A DNA stretch of 49,165 nucleotides, taken from positions 1 to 49,165 of the forward strand of contig NZ_QLMG01000032.1 of the NCBI RefSeq assembly GCF_003259905.1, written 5' to 3'. Under the pieces are notes generated by a model. It ran no database searches. It was not told where the DNA came from and was given only the letters and a program-made list of their open reading frames with translations. Positions 28,144-37,146 of this stretch are shown here, piece after piece (within the stretch, counting starts at the first letter, position 1; every line of letters begins with the position of its first letter). Source of the DNA: Salipiger aestuarii (lineage in GTDB: Bacteria > Pseudomonadota > Alphaproteobacteria > Rhodobacterales > Rhodobacteraceae). The position numbers and the translations under genes are program-made.

Positions 28144-28324
28144 GGAGAGCATTCCGTGGGGCAAGGGCGGGACATGATCTGCGGTTCGGTGCGATGCGAC
28201 CCGTCAGGGGCTGATCGTTCGGATTGGCGCGATTCTTCCCGCTTTCGTCCCATTCCCCGAACATGCCGGTCACTTTCTGGCGCCAGTTTGCCCACGTCGG
28301 GGGACCAGGCCAGAGGTGGGTGTC

Positions 28325-28828
28325 ATGAGGTTATCTCGCATATTCGCGGGACTCGCGGCTGTCCTTTGCCTGGGCGGCTGCTTTTTCGAAACCGAATCCG
28401 CACTGCGAAAGGACCTGTCGGAGACGCTCTATCTGCGCGACGCATTGTATTTTCGCGACCGGCTCGGCTGCACCGCGGCGTTGTATTCGCTGTATTCGCG
28501 CTATCCCAAGGCGGGGGTGTTGCGGGTTGGGGACATGTACGGCGCGCTATACATGCTCGAACAGGGCAAGCCGGTGGCCTTTACCATGAAGCTCAGCCCG
28601 AACGACATCTCGATGCAGGTGCGCGATCACGAACGGCGATCCGGGCTTGGGATCGTGACGGCGGGGGCGGCGGGCGTGGCCATGTGTCTGGACGAGGACA
28701 TGCAGGCCTTGCTGTACGACGCGATGTTCAGCCCCGATACGCTGACGATCTTCGACCCGAACACCAAGCTGCTGACGCTGGTCGACTGGCCGAACAAACG
28801 CGCCTGGGCGCTGCGGGCGATGGATTAG
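28325..28828 (+). CDS. Uncharacterised lipoprotein (167 residues)
   Basis: This lipoprotein has signal MRLSRIFAGLAAVLCLGGC (lipobox L-G-G-C, Cys 19). The mature part is soluble with no recognised domain: it has Y-L-R-D-A-L-Y-F-R-D-R near residue 40 and A-M-C-L-D-E-D-M-Q-A-L-L-Y near residue 120. Start ATG 28325 is preferred; a GTG at 28316 is in frame. The gene lies between pccA and a convergent DUF4174-like gene. The 28144-28324 leader shows no clear terminator or promoter. Function unknown. Confidence 0.8.
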   Translation: MRLSRIFAGLAAVLCLGGCFFETESALRKDLSETLYLRDALYFRDRLGCTAALYSLYSRYPKAGVLRVGDMYGALYMLEQGKPVAFTMKLSPNDISMQVRDHERRSGLGIVTAGAAGVAMCLDEDMQALLYDAMFSPDTLTIFDPNTKLLTLVDWPNKRAWALRAMD

Positions 28829-28907
28829 CCCGCCTTTGGTGTGACGGATCAGCCCGCCTTCGGCAGGATAGACCAGCGCCCGTGCATGGCCTTTCCAGCG
28901 ACGTCGC

Positions 28908-29372
28908 TCAGCGCACCTGGTCCAGGGGCGGCAAAACGCCGTGCTGGTCGCGGACCTCTTGCTGGCGCAGCGGCTGCTTGTCGATGGATCGCGAAATCTC
29001 GCGCACGTCCCAGGGCGCTGGCTTGCGGAACAGGATCGTGCCGTCCTTTGCCACCAGCGTCAGCATGAACCCGCGCGGGCGCAGCGCCAGCCGGATCGGC
29101 GAACGCGCGCCGGGGTCGGTGTCGGTGATGACCACCACGTCGCGCTCGGCCAGCGCATCCAGGCGCTGGGTGATGAGCTGCATCTGCTGCACATATCTTG
29201 GATCGGCGGGATTGTCGGCCAGCACGACCAGCGGGCGGGCGATCCAAAGAAAATCGCCAAGCGTCGCATCGCCGGCGGACCGGATGATGCCGTTGCCGGG
29301 TTGCTCTGCCGCGCCAAGCGGCGTCGCCAGAAATGCGGCGCCTGTCAGCGCAAGGACGGTCCTACGGTTCAT
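28908..29372 (-). CDS. Exported DUF4174-like protein
   Basis: This 154-residue protein begins with a signal peptide (MNRRTVLALTGAAFLATPLGAAE, likely cleavage after GAA). The mature part reads as the thioredoxin-like DUF4174 pattern: R-P-L-V-V-L-A, then V-V-V-I-T-D-T-D, then L-T-L-V-A-K-D-G-T-I-L-F-R-K. I chose ATG 29372 for the signal peptide. It is convergent with the lipoprotein at 28325 and divergent from the sulfotransferase-like gene. A lone TTTGCAA at 29435-29441 lies in that divergent spacer. Confidence 0.78.
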   Translation of the reverse strand: MNRRTVLALTGAAFLATPLGAAEQPGNGIIRSAGDATLGDFLWIARPLVVLADNPADPRYVQQMQLITQRLDALAERDVVVITDTDPGARSPIRLALRPRGFMLTLVAKDGTILFRKPAPWDVREISRSIDKQPLRQQEVRDQHGVLPPLDQVR

Positions 29373-29506
29373 GTGCCTGAATATAGGGACGACGTCGCGC
29401 GCTGCATATGGCTGCGACCCTACCAGGACAAATTTTTGCAATTTTAACCGGATCCTCAGGGAAGGCGCGGACATGATGCCGCGAATTCTGCTGAAGGACC
29501 ATGGCA

Positions 29507-30442
29507 ATGGACGTCATACTGCATCTCGGGGCGCATCGCGCCGGCGCAACCACGTTTCAGACCTATCTGCGCGGGGCAGAGCCGCAGCTGGCGGGTCAGG
29601 GCGTCGGGGTCTGGGGGCCATGGCGCACCCGCAAGGGCCTGCTGCACGGTCTGATGGACCCGACCCGGCGGTCGGGCGATGCGCTGCGCGCGCAGGGGCG
29701 GGTGCGTTTGGCGACAACCGCCAGCGCGGCGCGCGGCGTGGCGACGCTAATGGTCTCGGACGAGGACATGCTTGGCACGCCGCGCGGCTGCGTGCGGGCG
29801 GGGGCGCTGTACCCGGATGCGGGCGCACGGCTGCGCCGCGTGGCGGCGGGCTTCGACGGGGTGACGCGGGCGGTGATCCAGATCCGCTCGCCCGAAATGT
29901 GGTGGGCGTCGACCCTGGCGCATCTCGTCGCACGCGGGCTGCCGCTGCCGGAACCGGAACGGATCGAGGCGTTCAGCACCTCGCAACGCGGCTGGCGGCA
30001 GGTGATTTCGGACATTGCCGTGGCGCTGCCCCGAGCCACGCTGCTGGTCACGCCCTTCGAACGGTTTGTCACCCGCCCCGACCGGCTGCTGCGGCAGGTG
30101 TCTGGCCTGCTCTATACGCCGCCGGTGCCGCCCACGGGGATCTGGGCGCATCGCGCGCCGCCGCTGGAAGACCTGCGCCAGGTGCTGGCGCTGCGCGGCG
30201 ACGACCCCGCGCTCTTGCCCGCCGGGCCGGGCCGCTGGATGCCCTTTGGCCCCGAACAATCCGCCCGGCTGCGCGAACGATACGCGGACGATCTGTTCTG
30301 GCTGCGCGCCGGGGCAGACGGCCTTGCACGACTGACAGAGGACCCGGAAGCCGGACAGGGCAGATTCAACTGGCCGCCGGCACCACAAAGGAAAGGACAC
30401 AGCCATGACCGTCAAAAAGGACGACTGGCAGGCACTTGCTGA
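29507..30442 (+). CDS. Sulfotransferase-like protein upstream of the mutase
   Basis: This 311-residue protein starts with [14 protein letters not shown], a sulfotransferase PAPS-loop-like motif in which the usual Lys is Arg. No membrane helix is seen. Two ATGs compete at 29501 and 29507; AAGGA at 29494-29498 fits the second better. The 3' end overlaps the mutase start by 38 nt, suggesting translational coupling. The position, directly upstream of methylmalonyl-CoA mutase, is unusual for a sulfotransferase. A substrate is not predictable. Confidence 0.72.
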   Translation: MDVILHLGAHRAGATTFQTYLRGAEPQLAGQGVGVWGPWRTRKGLLHGLMDPTRRSGDALRAQGRVRLATTASAARGVATLMVSDEDMLGTPRGCVRAGALYPDAGARLRRVAAGFDGVTRAVIQIRSPEMWWASTLAHLVARGLPLPEPERIEAFSTSQRGWRQVISDIAVALPRATLLVTPFERFVTRPDRLLRQVSGLLYTPPVPPTGIWAHRAPPLEDLRQVLALRGDDPALLPAGPGRWMPFGPEQSARLRERYADDLFWLRAGADGLARLTEDPEAGQGRFNWPPAPQRKGHSHDRQKGRLAGTC

Positions 30443-32534
30443 AAAGGAATTGCGCGGCCGCCCGCTGAGCGATCTCGATTGGCAGACGCTTGAAGGGATC
30501 GAGGTCAAGCCGATCTACACCGCCGAGGACATCGAAGGGCTGCCCCAGCTTGACGAACTGCCGGGCTTCGAACCGTTCACCCGCGGCGTCAAGGCGACCA
30601 TGTACGCGGGCCGCCCCTGGACCATCCGGCAATACGCGGGCTTTTCCACCGCCGAGGAATCCAACGCATTCTACCGCAAGGCGCTGGCGGCGGGGCAGCA
30701 GGGCGTGTCGGTCGCGTTCGATCTGGCCACCCACCGCGGCTATGACAGCGACCACCCCCGCGTTGTGGGCGATGTGGGCAAGGCCGGGGTTGCCATTGAT
30801 TCGGTCGAGGACATGAAGGTGCTGTTCGACGGCATCCCGCTGGACAAGATCTCGGTTTCGATGACCATGAACGGCGCGGTGATCCCGATCCTGGCCAATT
30901 TCATCGTGACGGGGGAGGAACAGGGCCATGACCGGTCGATCCTGTCGGGCACGATTCAGAATGACATTCTGAAGGAATTCATGGTCCGCAACACCTATAT
31001 CTATCCGCCCGAGCCGTCGATCCGCATCATTTCGGACATCATCGAATACACCAGCAACGAGATGCCGAAATTCAACAGCATCTCGATTTCCGGCTACCAC
31101 ATGCAGGAAGCGGGCGCGAACCTGGTGCAGGAACTGGCGTTCACGCTGGCGGACGGCAAGGAATACGTCAAAACCGCCATGGACGCGGGGATGGACATCG
31201 ACAAGTTCGCCGGCCGGCTGTCGTTTTTCTTTGCCATCGGCAAGAACTTCTTCATGGAAATCGCCAAGCTGCGCGCCGCCCGGATGCTCTGGGCCCGCAT
31301 CATGACCGAACTTGGCGCGCAGAACCCGCGCTCGAAGATGCTGCGCACCCACTGTCAGACGTCGGGGGTCAGCCTGTCCGAACAGGACCCTTACAACAAC
31401 GTTATCCGCACCGCATACGAGGCGATGTCGGCGGCCCTTGGCGGCACGCAATCGCTGCACACCAACGCGTTGGACGAGGCGATCGCGCTTCCCACCGAAT
31501 TCAGCGCCCGCATTGCCCGCAACACCCAGCTGATCCTGCAGGAGGAAACCGGCGTGACCAAGGTGGTGGATCCGCTCGCCGGGTCTTACTATGTCGAATC
31601 GCTGACCGCGAAGCTGGCCGAAGAGGCGTGGAAACTCATTTCGGAAGTCGACGAAATGGGTGGGATGACCAAGGCCGTGGCGTCGGGCATGCCCAAGCTG
31701 CGGATCGAGGAAACCGCCGCCAGACGCCAGGCCGACATCGACCGGGGCGACGACGTGATCGTCGGCGTGAACAAGTATCGCCTTGCCAAGGAAGACCCGA
31801 TCGACATCCTTGATATCGATAATGACAAGGTGCGCACGGGGCAGGTCGCCGGACTGGAACGGCTGCGCGCGAGCCGCGATCAGGCGGCCTGTGACGCGGC
31901 CCTGACCGAGGTCGAGCGGCGCGCCAAAGAAGGCGGCAACCTGCTGGAGGCCGCCGTCGAAGCCGCCCGAGCACGGGCCAGCGTGGGGGAAATCAGCATG
32001 GCGATGGAAAACGTGTTCGGCCGCCACCGGGCCGAGGTCAAGACGCTCGCCGGGGTCTACGGCGCCGCCTACGAGGGCGACGAAGACTTTGCCGCCATCC
32101 AGAAATCTGTCGAGGATTTTGCCGAGGCCGAAGGCCGCCGCCCCCGCTTGCTGGTGGTCAAGATGGGCCAGGACGGCCACGACCGGGGCGCCAAGGTGAT
32201 CGCCACCGCATTTGCCGACATCGGGTTCGACGTCGATGTCGGCCCGCTGTTCCAGACCCCCGAAGAGGCGGCGCAGGATGCCATCGACAACGATGTGCAC
32301 ATCGTCGGCATTTCAAGCCAGGCGGCGGGCCACAAGACGCTGGCGCCGCAACTGATCAAGGCGCTGCGCGATCAGGGCGCGGGCGACATCATCGTGATCT
32401 GCGGCGGCGTGATTCCACAGCAGGATTATCAGTTTCTGTATGACACCGGGGTCAAGGCGATCTTTGGGCCGGGCACCAATATTCCGCAGGCCGCGCAGGA
32501 TATTCTGAAACTCATCCGCGAAACCCGCGACTGA
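30405..32534 (+). CDS. scpA: Methylmalonyl-CoA mutase
   Basis: This 709-residue single-chain adenosylcobalamin mutase interconverts (R)-methylmalonyl-CoA and succinyl-CoA, completing propionyl-CoA assimilation begun by PccAB. The N-terminal TIM-barrel catalytic part has the conserved [14 protein letters not shown] stretch near residue 105 and the [13 protein letters not shown] segment near residue 225. The C-terminal B12 domain carries D590-x-H592-x-x-G595 (DGHDRG), with H592 as lower cobalt ligand. The start follows AAAGGAAAGGA and lies 38 nt inside the preceding gene. No MeaB chaperone or epimerase gene is seen in the window. Confidence 0.97.
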   Translation: MTVKKDDWQALAEKELRGRPLSDLDWQTLEGIEVKPIYTAEDIEGLPQLDELPGFEPFTRGVKATMYAGRPWTIRQYAGFSTAEESNAFYRKALAAGQQGVSVAFDLATHRGYDSDHPRVVGDVGKAGVAIDSVEDMKVLFDGIPLDKISVSMTMNGAVIPILANFIVTGEEQGHDRSILSGTIQNDILKEFMVRNTYIYPPEPSIRIISDIIEYTSNEMPKFNSISISGYHMQEAGANLVQELAFTLADGKEYVKTAMDAGMDIDKFAGRLSFFFAIGKNFFMEIAKLRAARMLWARIMTELGAQNPRSKMLRTHCQTSGVSLSEQDPYNNVIRTAYEAMSAALGGTQSLHTNALDEAIALPTEFSARIARNTQLILQEETGVTKVVDPLAGSYYVESLTAKLAEEAWKLISEVDEMGGMTKAVASGMPKLRIEETAARRQADIDRGDDVIVGVNKYRLAKEDPIDILDIDNDKVRTGQVAGLERLRASRDQAACDAALTEVERRAKEGGNLLEAAVEAARARASVGEISMAMENVFGRHRAEVKTLAGVYGAAYEGDEDFAAIQKSVEDFAEAEGRRPRLLVVKMGQDGHDRGAKVIATAFADIGFDVDVGPLFQTPEEAAQDAIDNDVHIVGISSQAAGHKTLAPQLIKALRDQGAGDIIVICGGVIPQQDYQFLYDTGVKAIFGPGTNIPQAAQDILKLIRETRD

Positions 32535-32557
32535 ACCCTATCCCGGCGGAGGGAATT

Positions 32558-32587
32558 GCGCGGGCCATGCCACAGCTTGGCCCGCGC
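32558..32587 (+). terminator. 10-bp perfect hairpin after the mutase gene
   Basis: GCGCGGGCCA pairs exactly with TGGCCCGCGC around a 10-nt loop, 24 bp after the mutase stop codon. No T-run follows. Confidence 0.6.
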
Positions 32588-32673
32588 GTCGCTTTGGCGC
32601 TTGCGCAAGGTCGCGCGCGCCCTATCGTGAGGCGACCGGAATGACACACACACAGGCGACACCGACGAGACGC

Positions 32674-33291
32674 ATGACTCTGAAACTCGATCACATCGTC
32701 GTATTGGGCGAAACGCTGGAAGAAGCGGTTGCCCATGCCGAGGCCGCGGTGGGCCTGCCCCTCGTGCCCGGCGGTACGCATGAACGATACGGAACGCACA
32801 ACCATCTGGTCGGGCTTGGGGACTTATATCTTGAGGCGCTGGCAATCGACCCCGGCGCCACACCTCCGACCGAGGCGCGCTGGTTCGGGATGGACCGTTT
32901 CGTGGGCCCGGCGCGGCTGGCGAACTGGGTGTGCTGCGTGCCCGACATGGATGCGGCGATCAGGGCGCTGCCGATGGCGGGTCGCCCGGTCGAACTGTCG
33001 CGCGGGCGGCTGCGCTGGGTGATGGCGGTGCCCGAGGACGGCGTGCTGCCCTTTGACGGGCTGTTCCCCGCGCTGATCCAGTGGCTTAGCCCGGTGCCGG
33101 CGGGGGCGATCCTGTCGGCCTCGGGCACCCGGCTTGACCGGCTGGACATCATCCACCCGGACGCAGCCACGCTGGAGTCGCTTCTGGCACCGCATCTGGA
33201 GGCGCCGCGCGTGGTGTTTCGCACCGCGCCCGCGCCCGGTCTGCGGGCCGAAATGATCGGGGCGGGTGGCCAAAGGCGCACCCTGCAATGA
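32674..33291 (+). CDS. VOC/glyoxalase-like protein
   Basis: This 205-residue protein starts L-K-L-D-H-I-V-V-L-G-E-T-L-E-E-A, the first beta strand of a vicinal-oxygen-chelate (Glyoxalase_3-like) fold with a candidate metal-binding His. The G-T-H-N-H-L-V and Y-L-E-A-L-A-I-D strand (candidate second ligand Glu) follow. Start ATG 32674 (MTLKLDHI) matches the usual family N-terminus; an in-frame ATG at 32641 also exists. It ends in a 4-nt overlap with a broken GNAT gene, showing they were once a coupled pair. Confidence 0.8.
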   Translation: MTLKLDHIVVLGETLEEAVAHAEAAVGLPLVPGGTHERYGTHNHLVGLGDLYLEALAIDPGATPPTEARWFGMDRFVGPARLANWVCCVPDMDAAIRALPMAGRPVELSRGRLRWVMAVPEDGVLPFDGLFPALIQWLSPVPAGAILSASGTRLDRLDIIHPDAATLESLLAPHLEAPRVVFRTAPAPGLRAEMIGAGGQRRTLQ

Positions 33292-33502
33292 TCGTGCGCC
33301 CCGCGCAGGCCACCGATGCCGCGCCGCTTGCCGCGTTCCGGAATCCGCGGATCGGGGATACGGCGATCACTTTCGGCTCCGAGACCGGGACCGAATGGGC
33401 ATCGCCGCCGCCATTGGTTTCGCGCAGGTGACGCGGTCGCCGCGCGCCAGTCACAGGTTCGGGCGCCGGATGGATCCGGTGCTGATGCAGAAATTTCTGT
33501 GA
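33288..33502 (+). pseudogene. GNAT acetyltransferase remnant with internal deletion
   Basis: The ATG at 33288 (overlapping the VOC stop as ATGA) starts M-I-V-R-P-A-Q-A-T-D-A-A-P-L-A-A-F, continuing D-T-A-I-T-F, a clear GNAT N-terminus of the phosphinothricin-acetyltransferase type. About 150 nt later, in another frame, comes G-F-A-Q-V, then F-G-R-R-M-D-P-V-L-M-Q-K-F-L with a stop at 33500, the usual C-terminus of that family. The total is 215 bp against roughly 500 bp for an intact gene, so the acetyl-CoA-binding core is missing and the remaining ends are out of frame. The product cannot be functional. Confidence 0.75.
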
Positions 33503-33553
33503 TCGGCCCCGGTTGCGCCTGACAGCGCCTGCCTTAACGGGTAGAATCCGGGC

Positions 33554-34237
33554 ATGTCGATCTGGACCCGCATCTCCGAAGCCCTGTCCGCGCTTGCCAG
33601 TGGCGAAAGCCTTGGCGCGGTCTTTGACCGTCTGCGCAATCCGCCCGAGCGCAGCGTCGCCTTTACCATTGCGGTGATCGCGCTGTCGGCCAAGATGGCC
33701 AAGGCCGACGGCCGCGTCACCCGCAACGAGGTCAGCGCCTTTCGCGAGGTGTTCAGCATTGCCCCCGAGGACGAGGCGGCGGCGGCGCGGGTGTTCAACC
33801 TCGCCCGGCAGGACGTCGCGGGCTATGAGGACTACGCCATCCGCATCCGCCGCATGTTCGGTGATCGCGACGGCCCGCTTCTGGATCTGCTGGAGGGGTT
33901 GTTCTACATCGCGATCGCCGACGGGCAGTACCACCCGACCGAGGATGCGTTCCTGGAACGGGTGGCGGCGATCTTTGACATCCCGCAGTCGGATTTTCGC
34001 ACCCTGCGCATGCGCTTCGTGCCCGATGCGGTGCCCGACCCCTATGCGGTGCTGGGCGTGTCGCCCGACGCGCCGCTGCCCGAGGTGCGCAAGCACTGGC
34101 GCCAGTTGGTGCGCGATTGCCACCCGGATGTGATGCAGGCGCGCGGCGTGCCGGAAGAGGCGGTGAAGATGTCCGAAAAGCGCCTGATCGCGATCAACCA
34201 CGCATGGGAAGAAATCTCGGCCCGGCACGCCGCCTGA
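33554..34237 (+). CDS. TerB/J-domain protein (DjlA-like)
   Basis: This 227-residue protein has a TerB-like helical domain at about residues 35-150, with the K-A-D-G-R-V-T and I-A-D-G-Q-Y-H-P-T-E repeats typical of it. A C-terminal J domain at about 161-225 contains the HPD motif at residues 190-192 (DCHPDVM). It resembles DjlA but has no obvious N-terminal membrane anchor. The J domain would stimulate a DnaK-type chaperone. Its stop overlaps the start of the next gene by 1 nt (TGATG), suggesting coupling. Confidence 0.9.
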   Translation: MSIWTRISEALSALASGESLGAVFDRLRNPPERSVAFTIAVIALSAKMAKADGRVTRNEVSAFREVFSIAPEDEAAAARVFNLARQDVAGYEDYAIRIRRMFGDRDGPLLDLLEGLFYIAIADGQYHPTEDAFLERVAAIFDIPQSDFRTLRMRFVPDAVPDPYAVLGVSPDAPLPEVRKHWRQLVRDCHPDVMQARGVPEEAVKMSEKRLIAINHAWEEISARHAA

Positions 34238-35235
34238 TGCGTCTGGCAACCTACAACGTCGAATGGTTCGACGCCCTGTTCGACAACGCGGGGCGGGTGC
34301 TGGCCGACGACGCATGGTCGGCGCGTTACAAGGTGACACGCGCGCAGCAGGCCGAGGCGCTGGGCAAGGTCTTTACCGCCATCGACGCCGATGCCGTGAT
34401 GGTGATCGAGGCCCCCGACACCAATTCCCGGCGTGACACCAGCCGCGCGCTGCGCGCTTTCGCGGCGGCGTTCGATCTGCGCACGACCGAGGTATTGACC
34501 GGCTTTGCCAACGAAACCCAGCAGGAAATCGCGCTGATGTACGACCCGGCCAGGCTGTCGGCGCGTCACGCCCCCTTGCAAAGCGCCGTCGCTCCGCGTT
34601 TCGACGGGGTGTTCCGCATCGACCTTGACATCGACGCGACCGAAGACCGGGTCACGTTCTCCAAGCCGCCGCTGGAGGTCCGGATCGACACCACGACGGG
34701 GCGCACCGTCCGGCTGATCGGCGCGCATCTGAAGTCCAAGGCGCCGCATGGCGCACGCGGGCACGATCAGATCATGCGCATGGCGATCGCCAACCGCCGC
34801 AAGCAACTGGCGCAGGCAATCTGGCTGCGCCGTCGGGTGGATGCGCTGCTGGAGGCTGGCGAAGACGTCGTGGTGCTCGGCGACCTGAACGACGGGCCGG
34901 GGCTTGACGAATACGAAAACCTGTTCGGGCGCAGCTCGGTCGAGATCGTCCTGGGGGAGGGCGCGCGCGCGCTCAGCGATCCGCATGCGGCGCGGGCGTT
35001 GCTGCCGGGGCTTGCGCCGCAGCCGTCCACGGCGCGGTTCTTTCTGAAGGACGTAGGGCGCTACATGCAGTTCATGCTGGATTACGCCATGGTCTCGGCG
35101 GGAGTTGCAGGCGGGGCGTCCTGGCGGATCTGGCACCCGTTCGATGACCCCGGTTGCTGGCACTGCCCCGACCTGCGTGAGGCGCTGCTGCTTGCGTCGG
35201 ATCATTTCCCGGTGACGGTCGATCTGGATCTGTGA
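34237..35235 (+). CDS. Endonuclease/exonuclease/phosphatase family protein
   Basis: This 332-residue EEP-fold protein starts L-A-T-Y-N-V-E-W-F and has the metal/active-site motifs V-M-V-I-E-A near residue 55, G-D-L-N-D-G near residue 216, and a C-terminal S-D-H-F-P-V. No signal peptide is seen, so the cytoplasm is likely. It could act as a nuclease or phosphodiesterase; the substrate is open. The start at 34237 overlaps the stop of the J-domain gene. Confidence 0.88.
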   Translation: MRLATYNVEWFDALFDNAGRVLADDAWSARYKVTRAQQAEALGKVFTAIDADAVMVIEAPDTNSRRDTSRALRAFAAAFDLRTTEVLTGFANETQQEIALMYDPARLSARHAPLQSAVAPRFDGVFRIDLDIDATEDRVTFSKPPLEVRIDTTTGRTVRLIGAHLKSKAPHGARGHDQIMRMAIANRRKQLAQAIWLRRRVDALLEAGEDVVVLGDLNDGPGLDEYENLFGRSSVEIVLGEGARALSDPHAARALLPGLAPQPSTARFFLKDVGRYMQFMLDYAMVSAGVAGGASWRIWHPFDDPGCWHCPDLREALLLASDHFPVTVDLDL

Positions 35236-35249
35236 GCGGCGAAAGGCAA

Positions 35250-35277
35250 ATCGCGCCCCCCCGAAGGGCGGCGCGAT
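35250..35277. terminator. Hairpin between convergent EEP and fruA genes
   Basis: ATCGCGCC pairs with GGCGCGAT, extended by CCC/GGG inside, between the two convergent stop codons. No T-run is present on the plus side. Confidence 0.5.
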
Positions 35278-35331
35278 CCGTTTGGCTGATGCCTGGCTTG
35301 CCGATACCTGATTGAACAAGGCGTGGGCGGA

Positions 35332-37146
35332 TCACTCCGCAGGCACGGCGCCCTTGCCCTCGTTCAGGCCGGTTTCGGCGTCGGGCAGCGGCTTTTTCAG
35401 CACCATCAGCAGCCCGGTGGTGATGACCGTACCGATGGCGATGGCCATGGCGTACCCCGCGATGTTTGTGACCGCATTCGGGATGGCCAGCACAAAGATG
35501 CCCCCGTGCGGTGCCACCAGCTTGCACCCCAGATACATGCTCAGCGCTCCGGTGACGGCCGAACCGACGACGATCGACGGGATCACGCGCGCCGGGTCCT
35601 TGGCGGCAAAGGGAATCGCACCCTCGGTGATGAAGCTCAGGCCCAGCACGGCGGCGGCGCCCGACGCTTCGCGTTCTTCGCGGGTAAAGCGGTTCTTGGC
35701 GATCCAGGCGGCAAGGGCAAGCCCCAGCGGCGGAGTCATGCCCGCGGCCATGGTGGCGGCCATCGGCGCGTAGGTGTCCGATGTCAGCAGCCCGACCGAG
35801 AACGTATAGGCCGCCTTGTTGATCGGCCCGCCCATGTCAACGGCCATCATTCCGCCCAGCACAAGGCCCAGAAGCACCGCGTTGGCGGTACCAAGGCTTT
35901 GAAGGAACGCGGTCATCGCGGCCAGAATCGCGGCAACGGGTTCGCCCACGATATAGACCATCACCAGCCCGGTAATCAGTGTGGACAGCAGCGGCAGGAT
36001 CAGCACGGGCTTCAGCCCTTCCAGCGTTTGCGGCAGCTTGATGTTGTCGCGCAGCCAAAGCGCGACATACCCGGCCAGGAACCCCGCGACAATACCGCCA
36101 AGGAACCCGGCCTGCAGGTTCACCGCCAGCATCCCGCCGATCAGGCCGGGGGTCAGGCCCGGACGATCCGCGATGGAATAGGCGATGAACCCCGCCAGCA
36201 CCGGCACCATCAGCGCGAACGCGCCGCCGCCGCCGATGGCCATCAGCGCGGCGGCCAGCGTGCCTTCCTGTTCGAACGCGGTGATGCCGAACACAAAGCT
36301 CAGCGCGATCAGCAGGCCGCCCGCGACGACCAGCGGCAGCATGTACGACACACCGGTCAGCAGGTGCATGTAGGGGCCCGACCGCCCGGCGGACCGTTTT
36401 GCCTTGGCCTCGGCCACCTGGCTTGCCAGCCCGGCCGATCCGGGCGTACCGCCCAGCACGGCGCCGTTGGCGGCGGCCTCGTCCAGCACCTTGGCCGCGC
36501 CTTTCACGGCGGCGCCGACCGAGGTCTTGTAGACCTTCTTGCCGGTAAAGCGGCTGTCGTCGACATGGGTGTCGGCGGCGATGACCACCAGATCGGCGGC
36601 GGCGATCTGGTCATCATCGAGCGTGTTCTGAGAACCGACAGACCCCTGGGTTTCCACCGCAATGTCCCAGCCGCGCGCGGCGCTTGCCTTTTTCAGCGCA
36701 TCCGCTGCCATGAACGTGTGGGCGATGCCGGTCGGGCACGAGGTGATCGCAACCACCCTGGTTGCCGCCCTGGAGGCGGCAGGGGGGGCTGATGGAGGGG
36801 CGGTCTCGGGGGCCGTTTGCGGCGCCGCGTCGGGTCGGGTTTCGACCTGGCTCAACGCGGCGCGCAGCACCGCCCCGGTGTGACGTACCGCATCCGACGT
36901 CGTGGCCCGGTGAACGGGTTTGCCTGCGAACGCCGCCTCGTCGATGCCGATGTCGGTGGCCAGCAGCACGATGTCGGCATCCGCGATCTCGGCTGCGGTC
37001 AAGGCGTTTTCGACCCCGCCGGAGCCGCGGCGTTCGATGCGGATGTCATGGCCCATGCGGCGCGCGGTTTCAGCCAGCGCCTCGGCGGCCATGTGCGTGT
37101 GCGCTATGCCGGTGGCGCAGGCCGTGACGGCAACAATGCGTGTCAT
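35332..37146 (-). CDS. fruA: Fructose PTS permease, IIB-IIB-IIC
   Basis: This 604-residue membrane component imports fructose and phosphorylates it at position 1. Two IIB domains are present: T-A-C-A-T-G-I-A-H-T-H-M-A with Cys10 and T-S-C-P-T-G-I-A-H-T-F-M-A with Cys137. An Ala/Pro linker lies between them (about 105-127). The IIC membrane domain runs from about residue 235, beginning Y-M-H-L-L-T-G-V-S-Y-M-L-P. In E. coli FruA the first IIB-like copy lacks the Cys; here both copies keep it. It is last in the fruB-fruK-fruA operon and overlaps fruK by 4 nt. Confidence 0.95.
   Translation of the reverse strand: MTRIVAVTACATGIAHTHMAAEALAETARRMGHDIRIERRGSGGVENALTAAEIADADIVLLATDIGIDEAAFAGKPVHRATTSDAVRHTGAVLRAALSQVETRPDAAPQTAPETAPPSAPPAASRAATRVVAITSCPTGIAHTFMAADALKKASAARGWDIAVETQGSVGSQNTLDDDQIAAADLVVIAADTHVDDSRFTGKKVYKTSVGAAVKGAAKVLDEAAANGAVLGGTPGSAGLASQVAEAKAKRSAGRSGPYMHLLTGVSYMLPLVVAGGLLIALSFVFGITAFEQEGTLAAALMAIGGGGAFALMVPVLAGFIAYSIADRPGLTPGLIGGMLAVNLQAGFLGGIVAGFLAGYVALWLRDNIKLPQTLEGLKPVLILPLLSTLITGLVMVYIVGEPVAAILAAMTAFLQSLGTANAVLLGLVLGGMMAVDMGGPINKAAYTFSVGLLTSDTYAPMAATMAAGMTPPLGLALAAWIAKNRFTREEREASGAAAVLGLSFITEGAIPFAAKDPARVIPSIVVGSAVTGALSMYLGCKLVAPHGGIFVLAIPNAVTNIAGYAMAIAIGTVITTGLLMVLKKPLPDAETGLNEGKGAVPAE

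Noticed and set aside
36781-36850. Possible frameshift in FruA linker because of Ala/Pro repetition
   Set aside because: The frame stays open across the linker between the two IIB domains and the product matches the normal IIB-IIB-IIC layout.
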